Source: JBEICQ01 sp040383885 (GTDB taxonomy: Bacteria; Bacteroidota; Bacteroidia; UBA4408). Taken from it: DNA of 12,709 bases. The notes beneath the pieces were generated by a model. The model was not told the DNA's origin and searched no databases. It saw nothing but the letters and a program-made list of their open reading frames with translations. The DNA lies in assembly GCA_040383885.1 (NCBI GenBank), contig JBEICQ010000053.1, positions 1 through 12,709 of the forward strand. The letters run 5' to 3'. Positions 1 to 6,771 of the stretch are shown piece by piece (the stretch's first letter is position 1; every line of letters starts with the position of its first letter). A program made the position numbers and the translations under genes.

Positions 1-435
1 CTCGGCTTTTTTACGGGCCTCCTCTTCACTTAACTTTTTGGCATCAGCCTCCGCTTTTAACCTTGCTTTTTCATCTTCAGCCGCCTTCTTCTTGGCTTCC
101 AGCTCGGTCAGCCTTCGCGCTTCTTCTTCTTCTTTTAATCTCTTGGCTTCTGCTTCCTTGGCTTTCTTCTCTTCCTCGGCTTTTTTTCGGGCTTCTTCTT
201 CCGCCAACTTCTTGGCGTCGGCCTCCGATTTTACCCTTGCTTTTTCATCCTCAGCCGCCTTCTTCTTGGCTTCCAACTCGGCCAGCCTTCGTGCTTCTTC
301 TTCATCTTTTAATCGCTTGGCTTCTGCCTCCTTGGCTTTCTTCTCTTCCTCTGCTTTTTTACGGGCTTCTTCTTCCGCCAACTTCTTAGCGTCGGCCTCC
401 GCTTTTAACCTTGCTTTTTCATCTTCAGCCGCCTT
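1..435 (-). repeat. 174-bp tandem coding repeats (58-aa helical unit, 2.5 copies)
   Basis: In coding order the units are 435-262, 261-88 and 87-1, the last cut by the window edge. Each begins KAAEDEKAR and ends ELEAKK. Comparing the first two full periods by eye, I count about 12 mismatches in 174 bp, and 4 of 58 residues differ, all conservatively (L/V, A/S, D/E, A/T). The period is an exact multiple of three and encodes no Pro or Gly, so copy-number change would lengthen or shorten the helix without breaking the frame. High DNA identity suggests recent duplication or ongoing gene conversion. Confidence 0.9.
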
Positions 436-1323
436 TCTTTTTGCCTCAGCCTCCGCTTCAGCCTTTGCTTTGGCATCGGCCTCCGCTTTTGCCTTGGCAT
501 CGGCTTCTGCCTTTCTTTTTGCTTCTGCTTCTGCTTTCAACCTGTCGGCTTCTTCTTCTTTGGCTCTTTTTTCAGCCTCTGCCTTTGCTTTGGCATCGGC
601 TTCTGCTTTGGCTTTTGCGTCTGCTTCCGCCTTTTTCTTGGCATCGGCTTCTGCTTTGACTCTAGAGGCCTCCTCCTCTTTTGCTTTTCTTTCTGCTTCA
701 AGTTTGGCTTTGGCTTCTTCTTCAGCTTTTCTTTTGGCTTCCTCCTCTGCTCGTTTCTTTTCCTCTTCTTCTTTGATCTTTTTTTCCTCCAGTTCAGTCA
801 TCATCTTATCGATGGTCTTTTTGACTTGCTGGGTATATTTTTTGTCGAATTCAAATTTTCTCACATTGGCATCATAGTACATTTTTGCCATGGGTTTGTC
901 CAATATAGATACATCAAGTCCTTTAACCACTTTAAAAAGCGACATTTCCAAGACGACATCCAGTGTATTGGATGCAATCAAAACATCTGACCCTGGGCCA
1001 TTTTTTGTGGTTATCTCCAAAATTTTGGATGTATAGCCGGCCTTTCCATACTTGAGGGTATAATCATGATCCGGTAGCAACTCGATTTTACAACTACCAT
1101 TGGACTGGGTGTAGAAAGTTCGGGTTTCAACCCCATCTGTGTAAAGTACAATACTGGCATCTTCTAACCTTCCCCCGTCTCTATCTTGAACAACGCTTCG
1201 TACCTCAACCTTCCATTTGGCTTTGCCAGATTCCTGGGCATGAACGAATAGAAGCGAAAAAAAGAAAAAGCAGAAAACAGCGGTGTATTTTCCTAAAACT
1301 TTTTTTTGAATCTTTTTATGCAT
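1..1323 (-). CDS. Secreted protein: small beta domain plus long Ala/Glu/Lys-rich helical repeats (partial, C-terminus off the window)
   Basis: The frame is open from an ATG at 1323-1321 to the window edge (441 codons, no stop), so the C-terminus is unseen. Residues 1-29 are a Sec signal peptide: Lys-rich start, Phe/Leu core, cleavage after FVHA before Gln30. Residues about 36-130 resemble a carboxypeptidase-regulatory-like or Cna-B-type beta domain (WKVEV, then GRLEDASIVLY, then DYTLKYGKAGYTSKI). A linker (GLDVSILDKPMAKMYYD) follows; from memory it is shared with uncharacterised Bacteroidota proteins carrying this domain. From about residue 162 onward almost every residue is Ala, Glu, Lys, Arg, Asp or Leu, with no Pro or Gly, which predicts an uninterrupted helix or coiled coil of at least 280 residues. 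The composition recalls the TolA stalk, but no TolA domain I or III is visible, so TolA itself is not supported. The inferred role is a periplasmic or surface spacer. A divergent oxidoreductase gene lies upstream. Confidence 0.86.
   Translation of the reverse strand, partial: MHKKIQKKVLGKYTAVFCFFFFSLLFVHAQESGKAKWKVEVRSVVQDRDGGRLEDASIVLYTDGVETRTFYTQSNGSCKIELLPDHDYTLKYGKAGYTSKILEITTKNGPGSDVLIASNTLDVVLEMSLFKVVKGLDVSILDKPMAKMYYDANVRKFEFDKKYTQQVKKTIDKMMTELEEKKIKEEEEKKRAEEEAKRKAEEEAKAKLEAERKAKEEEASRVKAEADAKKKAEADAKAKAEADAKAKAEAEKRAKEEEADRLKAEAEAKRKAEADAKAKAEADAKAKAEAEAEAKRKAAEDEKARLKAEADAKKLAEEEARKKAEEEKKAKEAEAKRLKDEEEARRLAELEAKKKAAEDEKARVKSEADAKKLAEEEARKKAEEEKKAKEAEAKRLKEEEEARRLTELEAKKKAAEDEKARLKAEADAKKLSEEEARKKAE
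436..660 (-). repeat. Degenerate 24-bp coding repeats (KAEADAKA unit)
   Basis: The same gene, upstream of the 174-bp units, holds short arrays of an eight-residue unit, KAEADAKA and variants. They occur as two clusters (about 580-660 and 436-510) separated by an EEEADRLK segment. Codon choice differs between copies (for example GCCGATGCC against GCAGACGCA), so these look older than the 174-bp units. The alternating acidic and basic residues fit a solvent-exposed helix stabilised by i to i+4 salt bridges. Confidence 0.75.
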
Positions 1324-1358
1324 GCGGGCCTGAATCCTTATCTTATTTCGAAAGATGG

Positions 1359-1366
1359 CAAATATC
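1359..1366 (-). promoter_or_regulatory. Possible -7 box for the helical repeat gene
   Basis: Read on the minus strand this is GATATTTG followed by C, one mismatch from the Bacteroidota -7 consensus TAnnTTTG. It sits 36 bp upstream of the ATG at 1323 and would give a leader of roughly 30 nt. No TTG is found at the expected -33 distance, so the call is weak. Confidence 0.3.
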
Positions 1367-1375
1367 GGTAAAATC

Positions 1376-1406
1376 TTGCGATTTGAAAAAAATCCCGAGA
1401 CCTTTG
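1376..1406 (+). promoter_or_regulatory. Possible promoter of the FAD oxidoreductase gene
   Basis: TTG at 1376-1378 is followed after exactly 20 bp by GACCTTTG at 1399-1406, one mismatch from the Bacteroidota -7 box. Transcription would start close to the ATG at 1412, giving a leaderless or near-leaderless message. That argues against the longer frame starting at 1355. Confidence 0.4.
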
Positions 1407-1411
1407 TACCT

Positions 1412-2548
1412 ATGCATTTACAGGGATTTTGGGAAATTGATCATTACCGAAAAACACATGATGTATGTATTGTGGGTGGAGGGCTTGTAGGTGCATCTGC
1501 TGCACTTGAAATCAAGCATTTACTCCCAAATTCCAAGATTCTGGTCATGGAAAGAGGATGGCATGCTGAGGGCGCTTCGGTGAAAAATGCCGGGTTTGCC
1601 TGTTTCGGCAGTATGGGAGAGCTGCTTGCAGATATCCAAAACATGGGAAATCAGGACCTTGCCTTTCAATTGGCGGAAATGCGTTTCAAAGGCCTTAATT
1701 TACTTATCAGCAGACTGGGCACCAGCGCTTTACAATACAAACAAGTAGGCGGATATGAGGTCTTTGAAGACAAGGAATTCTTTGAACAATGTGCTGCCCA
1801 CCTCCCTGAATTTAACCAAAGGGCAAAAAGATTTACAGGCTCTGGGAGCGTCTACCGAATATCGCAACATCACAAAAAATCAGGCCTCTCGTCACATTTT
1901 CCCTATTGCATCAGCAACCACCTCGAAGGCCAATTGAACCCATTGATGATGATGCATGCTCTCTATAAAAAATTGGAGCGAAACAACATACAGGTTATCC
2001 GAGGCTGTGAGGTGCTTGCTTGTTCAGAAAGGGCTGAAGATGTTTGCATAAGTACAAATCAGGGAGACTTCATCTCAAAAAAATTATTGTATTGCACCAA
2101 TGGTTATTCCAAAAAACTTATCCCTCAGGTAGAACTTTTGCCTGCACGGGCCCAGGTACTCATTACTGAGCCTATGGCACATTTGCGATTAGAAGGAACT
2201 TTTCACCACCATGAGGGCTATTACTATTTTCGTTCAGTGGGCAACAGGATTCTTTTGGGTGGTGGCAGACATCTTGATAAACTAACTGAAACCACCGACC
2301 AGCCCGGCCTCAATACTTACCTGCAGGAACACCTTGAACATTTTCTTCGCGAAAAGCTGAATGTTCCCGCGGATGTTGGTATTGCTCACCGGTGGTCGGG
2401 AATCATGGGCATGGGACCGGAGAAATTACCCTTGGTAAAATCCCTTGGGAAACATACTTTTTGTGCCATCAGGATGGGAGGCATGGGAATTGCGCTGGGT
2501 TCTCAAACCGGAAAAGAGGCTGCTGAAATGATTGTCCGTCATTCCTGA
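1412..2548 (+). CDS. FAD-dependent amino-acid-oxidase-like oxidoreductase (DAO family)
   Basis: This is a 378-residue cytosolic flavoprotein of the DAO superfamily, which includes glycine/D-amino-acid oxidases and dehydrogenases. The N-terminal Rossmann FAD site is clear: DVCIVGGGLVG (GxGxxG at residues 22-27), then an acidic strand end in LVMERG, then GASVKNAGFACFGS, the region that packs on the flavin in this family. The C-terminal part RWSGIMGMGPEKLPLV and the Gly-rich MGGMGIALGS close the FAD fold. I cannot assign the substrate. The frame is open from an ATG at 1355 (397 aa). I prefer the ATG at 1412 because MHLQGFWEIDHY matches how I remember Bacteroidota homologues starting and because a possible promoter lies just upstream. 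It ends convergently with the carotenoid desaturase gene, overlapping it by 10 bp, with no intrinsic terminator between them. Confidence 0.88.
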   Translation: MHLQGFWEIDHYRKTHDVCIVGGGLVGASAALEIKHLLPNSKILVMERGWHAEGASVKNAGFACFGSMGELLADIQNMGNQDLAFQLAEMRFKGLNLLISRLGTSALQYKQVGGYEVFEDKEFFEQCAAHLPEFNQRAKRFTGSGSVYRISQHHKKSGLSSHFPYCISNHLEGQLNPLMMMHALYKKLERNNIQVIRGCEVLACSERAEDVCISTNQGDFISKKLLYCTNGYSKKLIPQVELLPARAQVLITEPMAHLRLEGTFHHHEGYYYFRSVGNRILLGGGRHLDKLTETTDQPGLNTYLQEHLEHFLREKLNVPADVGIAHRWSGIMGMGPEKLPLVKSLGKHTFCAIRMGGMGIALGSQTGKEAAEMIVRHS

Positions 2549-4017
2549 GCAATCAGTCCGGCGGTTATGCCGGCAGAAAAAAGACAAAGCGGTATTCCTC
2601 CCCCGGGATGGACACTGCCCCCGCAGAAGTAAAGTCCCTTCGGTGCATCTGCACGATTTTTTTGTCGTAAAAAAGCGGAGAACATACTGTTGGAAGCACT
2701 CCCATATAGGGCTCCCATATGGCTGCCTGTGTTCTCTTCAATCTGCGCTGGATCAAGGTGGTTTTCGAAAACAATATGGGAGCTGATATCCACACCCAAT
2801 CTTGAAGAGAGCTTTTTTAGGATGATTGTTTTGATGGCTGCCCTCATCTGATCATTCACTTTCAATGGATTGGGAGGTACATTCACCATCACAAACCAAT
2901 TTTCAGAGCCTTCGGGAGCATCCTTCGGACAGTGTTTAGAAGTGATGTTGAGGTACACCGTGATGTCATCAGGCAGTTCCCCATCCTCAAAAATGAATCT
3001 GAATTCTGCAGGGTAATCATTTCCGAAGAATATGTTGTGCAAGCCCAATTGAGGGAAAGTACGGTTGATTCCCCAGTAAAAAATTAATCCGGAGGATGAG
3101 AGCTGTCTTTGGATGGATTGAGGAGGCTTCATATCCGGCAGTAAGCGGGTGTATGTTTGGTGTACATCTGCATTGGAAACCACAAGATCGGCAGCATAAA
3201 AAGCATCTGTTGTTTGCAGTCCACACACTTTCTTGTCCTTTGTTTGAATGGCAATAATCTTTTGGGAAAAATGAAATTCTACTCCAAGGTCGCTGCAAAG
3301 TTTAAAAAGTGCCCGGGTAATGTCATGCATTCCATGTTGGGGAAGGTAGGCACCGAGCCCAAATTCCAAATGGGGAATGACCGAAAGAGTGGCAGGTGTT
3401 TGATAAGGACTCGATCCATTGTAAGTGGCATACCGATTAAACAGCTGGACGAGTTCCGGCGAACGGAAACTTTTTTTATTAAATGCATCCAGCGTGCTGA
3501 AGAGATGCAGGTGATGAATTTTTAAAATGAGTCTGAGCGTTTTCAGGTTCATAAAGCCCTTTAGCTGATGAAGGCTTTGTGCCAGAAACAAATCAGAGGT
3601 AAGCTCGTAAAGTTTTTGGCAATGCTTGAGATAAGCCTGAACTCTTGGGGCAGGTTCACCAAACAACAATTCGCATGATTTGGCAAATTTTGTTGCGTCA
3701 GTACTTGCAATCAATTCTTTACCTGAAGGAAAAAAATACCGGGTTATCTCATCCAGTTTTTGGTATTTAAAATAATCATGTAGGTTTTTGCCACACTCAG
3801 AAAACAATTGGTGCATCAGCGATGGCAGCGTGAACAGGGAGGGGCCCATGTCAAATCGAAAACCCTGTGCATTCAGGGCGTTTAGTTTCCCTCCGGGGTA
3901 AGTATTTTTTTCGATGACAGTGACCCGGTAACCGGCGGCGGCAAGTCTTGCTGCAACAGCCAAACCGGCTACACCTGCCCCTGCGACCAGAATTTTTTTT
4001 CTGCTGTTTACTGCCAT
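2539..4017 (-). CDS. crtD: Carotenoid desaturase, CrtI/CrtD family (probably the 1-hydroxycarotenoid 3,4-desaturase type)
   Basis: This 492-residue protein has the usual length for a bacterial phytoene-desaturase-family flavoenzyme. The N-terminal FAD motif is GAGVAG at residues 13-18, with Glu36 ending the second strand and PGGKLNALNAQGFRFDMGPS after it. The C-terminal signature GLYFCGGSVHPGGGIPLCLFSAG occupies residues about 461-483. The middle (SLFTLPSLMHQLF, ATYNGSSPYQTPATL, IPHLEFGLGAYLPQHGM) fits, from memory, flavobacterial CrtD better than CrtI. CrtD adds a 3,4 double bond to 1-hydroxy-carotenoids on the route to myxol- or saproxanthin-type pigments. CrtI phytoene desaturase remains possible, since no crtB, crtC or crtY is nearby. 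The ATG lies within the last codons of the upstream peptidase gene (10-bp overlap), which suggests translational coupling. The 3' end overlaps the convergent FAD oxidoreductase gene. Confidence 0.85.
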   Translation of the reverse strand: MAVNSRKKILVAGAGVAGLAVAARLAAAGYRVTVIEKNTYPGGKLNALNAQGFRFDMGPSLFTLPSLMHQLFSECGKNLHDYFKYQKLDEITRYFFPSGKELIASTDATKFAKSCELLFGEPAPRVQAYLKHCQKLYELTSDLFLAQSLHQLKGFMNLKTLRLILKIHHLHLFSTLDAFNKKSFRSPELVQLFNRYATYNGSSPYQTPATLSVIPHLEFGLGAYLPQHGMHDITRALFKLCSDLGVEFHFSQKIIAIQTKDKKVCGLQTTDAFYAADLVVSNADVHQTYTRLLPDMKPPQSIQRQLSSSGLIFYWGINRTFPQLGLHNIFFGNDYPAEFRFIFEDGELPDDITVYLNITSKHCPKDAPEGSENWFVMVNVPPNPLKVNDQMRAAIKTIILKKLSSRLGVDISSHIVFENHLDPAQIEENTGSHMGALYGSASNSMFSAFLRQKNRADAPKGLYFCGGSVHPGGGIPLCLFSAGITAGLIAQE

Positions 4018-6152
4018 TGAATTTTCATTTCCCTGATAAGTCTGTCCGCCTTGCCTATTTTCTCTATATAAAACAAGGCATACCGCATGTTCAACATGAT
4101 GTTTCGGCAGAGAGAAGAATCATACTCCAGGTCGCTCATGGTTCCTTCCCAGCACCTGTCGAAATTGATGGCAAACATTTGACCTGATGAATTAAGTACA
4201 GGACTCCCCGAGTTTCCGCCGGTTGTATGACAGGTTGAAATGAAACAGGTTTGCAAGGACTGACCTGAGGGTGCATACCTTCCGAAATCAAGGCTTATGA
4301 GATGATTGTAAAGTGCGCTATCAATTGTATAATCGGACACTCCACTGAGGTACTTTTCGAGTATACCTTCAGTGGTGGTTACAAAATGATATTGAACACC
4401 ATTTCGAGGAGAATAACCCCTGACATTTCCAAATGAAAAACGGAGTGTGCCATTCGCATCCGGATACCTGATGCTGTCGGGATAATACTTCAAGAGAAAC
4501 GCCTGGTATTGTCTGTTGATTCTTCCTATTTCACTCTCCAATTTGATGAGTGGTGGCTCAACTTCCTGCCGGTAATACTGAGACACTAAAGTGGTGAACA
4601 AAACCAGGTCATTTTTTAGTATTTTGTTACATGCCTTTTCAGGTTTTTCGAGCCACTTGATCAGGGTATCTTGCCTGAGAAAAACGGATGTATAAATCTT
4701 TTCTGCGATCGATTCCGGAGCAGGTAAAAAAATCTTATTCTCGGCAATGAGTCCCGTGGAAGGATTTTTCTTGAGGAACTGGAAAAAATCGGGAAAAAAT
4801 TTCAAGAATACAGCCCTGTCAACCTTTGGTGAAAACTCCTTGAAAAACTTCCTGATTTCAGTCTCCATTTTTTTTCGCTGGGCCTCTTTTAGGGAATCCT
4901 TTGCGGCTAAAAAATCCTTCGCCAGTCCGGCCATTTTATCAGCAAAGGCAAAAGCATCGATACCCATAAAAACCTCGTTGTATTTTAGACGGATACGATT
5001 GAGTGGAACATAGTCTGACAGATGCTTTTCAAGTGCTGACTTCATGGGTATAAAGAAGGCAGCATGAGGCCCGGTTGCGTAATTTTTTTCTGCAGTCATC
5101 CTGCGTTCAATGACCCTGCTTTTTTTGAGACCAAGAATTTCTCCTTGCCATTTTTTCCAGCCATTGGCGATGGAGCTGAAGCGGGAGGCATACATCAACT
5201 TAAGGGTATCATTCGTCCGGATGAATGAATTCCAGATGCTCAGGCGTTCTGTTCGGGCCTCAATCCTGATTGGGTCATCATCCTGTTGGATGACGCTGAT
5301 GATATTTGAAAACAAATACTCATTGGTTTTCCCGGGATAACCCATTACCAGAGCGGGGTATCCTTCGCGGACAGGTTTTGCAGAAATCTCAAGAAATCGG
5401 GTGGGAATTACCGGTTGATTTTCCGGTTGATATTCTGCCGGTTGGGCATTTTTATCGCCATATACCCTGAACAGTGCAAAATCGGCGGTGTGCCGCGGCC
5501 ACATCCAATTGTCGCTTTCCTCTCCAAATTTTCCACTTGCCTCTGGCGGGCAGCCCACCAACCTCACATCCTTGTATACCTTGTATCCATAGAGCATATG
5601 CTGATTACCGCCATAGGTGGATTTGACAATGGCAGTTATTCCGTTAACAGACTGACTGCTTTCGATTTCTTTGTAAGCATTTTTTAGTGCAGCTTCTCTC
5701 GCAGCAGGTTTGGCAAAAGTATCCGGGCAGATTTTATTGACCATGTCTGTGATGTCACGGATTTCCGTTGGCACCGATACCGTTAGTCCCGGGCATGGCA
5801 ATTCATCTGCATCGCTATTGGCCCAAAAGCCGTTTTTGAGTAAATCCTTTTGTAAACTAGAAAGCTTGGTGATGTAATCGTAGCCACAATGATGATTGGT
5901 AATGACCAGCCCTCGTCCGGAGATGAACGAACCTGTGCAACCTCTTACAAAAAGTACCACGGCATCTTTGAGAGAGGCATGATTGGCATCAAAAACAGCA
6001 TTGGAATCCAAGGCAAAGCCCTCTTCCGCAAGGCGGGTCCACACATTTTTTCCTGCTTTTACAGGAACCCACATACCCTCCTCTTCACGGGCAGAAAGCA
6101 CAAGTGTGCAACAAGATATTGCCAACAAAAAAAATCCTCTGATGAAGTACAT
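4008..6152 (-). CDS. dpp11: S46 family dipeptidyl peptidase, Asp/Glu-specific DPP11 type
   Basis: The 714-residue length is typical of S46 peptidases, periplasmic serine exopeptidases that release dipeptides from oligopeptides. Residues 1-21 form a Sec signal peptide, and the mature protein begins REEEGMWVP, as family members do (EEGMW). The chymotrypsin-like triad is visible: His88 in GLVITNHHCGYD, Asp224 in MWPRHTADFALFRVY, and Ser648 in TTGGNSGSPV. In this family the residue 18 positions after the catalytic Ser sets S1 specificity: Gly in DPP7 (hydrophobic P1) and Arg in DPP11 (Asp/Glu P1). Here it is Arg666, in NFDRCWEGTMSDLEYD, so acidic specificity is predicted. The mostly helical insert at residues about 340-540 is the cap domain. 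The gene is first in a two-gene minus-strand unit with the carotenoid desaturase. A TACATTTG box lies only 6 bp upstream of the ATG, so the message may be leaderless. Confidence 0.94.
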   Translation of the reverse strand: MYFIRGFFLLAISCCTLVLSAREEEGMWVPVKAGKNVWTRLAEEGFALDSNAVFDANHASLKDAVVLFVRGCTGSFISGRGLVITNHHCGYDYITKLSSLQKDLLKNGFWANSDADELPCPGLTVSVPTEIRDITDMVNKICPDTFAKPAAREAALKNAYKEIESSQSVNGITAIVKSTYGGNQHMLYGYKVYKDVRLVGCPPEASGKFGEESDNWMWPRHTADFALFRVYGDKNAQPAEYQPENQPVIPTRFLEISAKPVREGYPALVMGYPGKTNEYLFSNIISVIQQDDDPIRIEARTERLSIWNSFIRTNDTLKLMYASRFSSIANGWKKWQGEILGLKKSRVIERRMTAEKNYATGPHAAFFIPMKSALEKHLSDYVPLNRIRLKYNEVFMGIDAFAFADKMAGLAKDFLAAKDSLKEAQRKKMETEIRKFFKEFSPKVDRAVFLKFFPDFFQFLKKNPSTGLIAENKIFLPAPESIAEKIYTSVFLRQDTLIKWLEKPEKACNKILKNDLVLFTTLVSQYYRQEVEPPLIKLESEIGRINRQYQAFLLKYYPDSIRYPDANGTLRFSFGNVRGYSPRNGVQYHFVTTTEGILEKYLSGVSDYTIDSALYNHLISLDFGRYAPSGQSLQTCFISTCHTTGGNSGSPVLNSSGQMFAINFDRCWEGTMSDLEYDSSLCRNIMLNMRYALFYIEKIGKADRLIREMKIQWQ

Positions 6153-6157
6153 GGTCG

Positions 6158-6165
6158 CAAATGTA
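6158..6165 (-). promoter_or_regulatory. -7 box of the S46 peptidase promoter
   Basis: On the minus strand this reads TACATTTG followed by C, an exact match to Bacteroidota TAnnTTTG. It ends six bases before the start codon at 6152, so transcription would begin at or within a few bases of the ATG. I see no TTG at the expected -33 spacing. Confidence 0.45.
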
Positions 6166-6388
6166 TCAAACGAAGGATTAGGTTGTTTTTTGTGGCACTG
6201 TCAATGATTGATGATTTTTGAGGTGGTGTGAATGCTTGTGTACCCAAGGCATTGTTCAGCCGGTTTTTAAAAGTCATTGAGGCCACCTATATCTGCCAAA
6301 GAATGGTTTTGTTGCTGATTATCAAATATTTATCAGGTTAAATACAAACAAACCTTACAAGATATACTGCCGTTTCGTTTGAAATTTT

Positions 6389-6396
6389 TACATTTG
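6389..6396 (+). promoter_or_regulatory. -7 box of the rpsO promoter
   Basis: TACATTTG followed by C is an exact match to TAnnTTTG, 21 bp upstream of the rpsO ATG, predicting a leader of about 15 nt. No clear -33 TTG is present. The 223 bp between this box and the divergent peptidase promoter box (6166-6388) are AT-rich, and I find no gene, RNA element or strong hairpin in them. Confidence 0.6.
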
Positions 6397-6417
6397 CGGG
6401 CTTAAAAAACTAAAAAG

Positions 6418-6687
6418 ATGTACCTTACTTCAGATGTAAAAAAAGGGATATTTGGTAAACACGGTGGAAAAGAAGTGAACACCGGAGCTGCTGAATCACA
6501 AATCGCATTGTTCTCTTTCAGGATCAATCACCTGACAGAACACCTCAAAGCAAACAAGCACGACTACAACACACAGCGTGCACTTATTGGTCTGGTTGGC
6601 AAACGCAGAAAAATTCTCGATCACTTAAAGGAATCAGATATCGAGCGTTACAGAGCCATCGTTAAGGAGCTGGACCTAAGAAAATAA
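6418..6687 (+). CDS. rpsO: 30S ribosomal protein S15
   Basis: The 89-residue product is the standard length for bacterial S15, which binds 16S rRNA in the central domain early in 30S assembly. Recognisable conserved parts are the N-terminal EVNTGAAESQIALFSFRINHLTEHLK and the C-terminal helix region RALIGLVGKRRKILDHLK, with ERYRAIVKELDLRK at the end. The gene precedes pnp, the same order as in Escherichia coli and many other bacteria. An exact -7 box lies 21 bp upstream and an intrinsic terminator 14 bp downstream of the stop. No Shine-Dalgarno sequence is evident before the ATG (only an A-rich stretch), as is usual in this phylum. I see no structured S15 autoregulatory leader in the short predicted 5' UTR. 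Confidence 0.98.
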   Translation: MYLTSDVKKGIFGKHGGKEVNTGAAESQIALFSFRINHLTEHLKANKHDYNTQRALIGLVGKRRKILDHLKESDIERYRAIVKELDLRK

Positions 6688-6701
6688 TCCACAAAATTCA
6701 T

Positions 6702-6734
6702 AAGGCGACCCATGACGCGGTTGCCTTTTTTTTT
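6702..6734 (+). terminator. Intrinsic terminator after rpsO
   Basis: A nine-pair stem (6702-6710 with 6719-6727, including one G-U pair) encloses an eight-base loop and runs into nine consecutive T residues. It lies between rpsO and pnp. I find no promoter box between it and pnp, so pnp probably depends on partial readthrough. Confidence 0.85.
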
Positions 6735-6742
6735 ATTCACCC

Positions 6743-6757
6743 GGCGGAAACTCCGCC
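6743..6757 (+). promoter_or_regulatory. GC-rich hairpin in the pnp leader
   Basis: GGCGG (6743-6747) pairs with CCGCC (6753-6757) across an AAACT loop, ending 14 bp before the pnp start. It has no T tract, so it is not a terminator. In E. coli, PNPase represses its own synthesis through an RNase III-processed hairpin in the pnp leader. The position here suggests a comparable control site, but the structure is much shorter and this is inference. Confidence 0.5.
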
Positions 6758-6771
6758 ACAATTCCCATGTT

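Noticed and set aside
1..660. Possible CRISPR-like or non-coding tandem array
   Set aside because: Periods are exact multiples of three, units abut without spacers, and differences are mostly synonymous or conservative, so this is coding repetition.
38..877. Long plus-strand reading frame (279 codons) rich in Ala and Ser, plus two shorter Leu/Pro-rich plus-strand frames inside it
   Set aside because: These are antisense shadows of the Glu/Lys/Ala repeat gene. The minus strand has a signal peptide, a folded-domain pattern and a coherent start, and the plus-strand frames have only the mirrored repeat composition.
1355..1411. N-terminal 19-codon extension of the FAD oxidoreductase
   Set aside because: It overlaps likely promoter boxes on both strands, and the next ATG matches where I remember homologues starting. 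It is not disproved.
2558..2573. GC-rich hairpin (CCGGC with GCCGG) just past the convergent gene ends
   Set aside because: It has no T tract on either strand and encodes conserved C-terminal residues of the desaturase, so it is not called a terminator.
5889..6221. Plus-strand frames over the peptidase gene, and a minus-strand frame at 6059-6286
   Set aside because: They overlap the well-supported peptidase and its promoter region, and their translations show no domain or signal features.
6712..6771. Upstream 20-codon extension of pnp
   Set aside because: It is built from the rpsO terminator loop, stem and T tract and the second hairpin, giving FFLFTRRK-type residues not found at PNPase N-termini.
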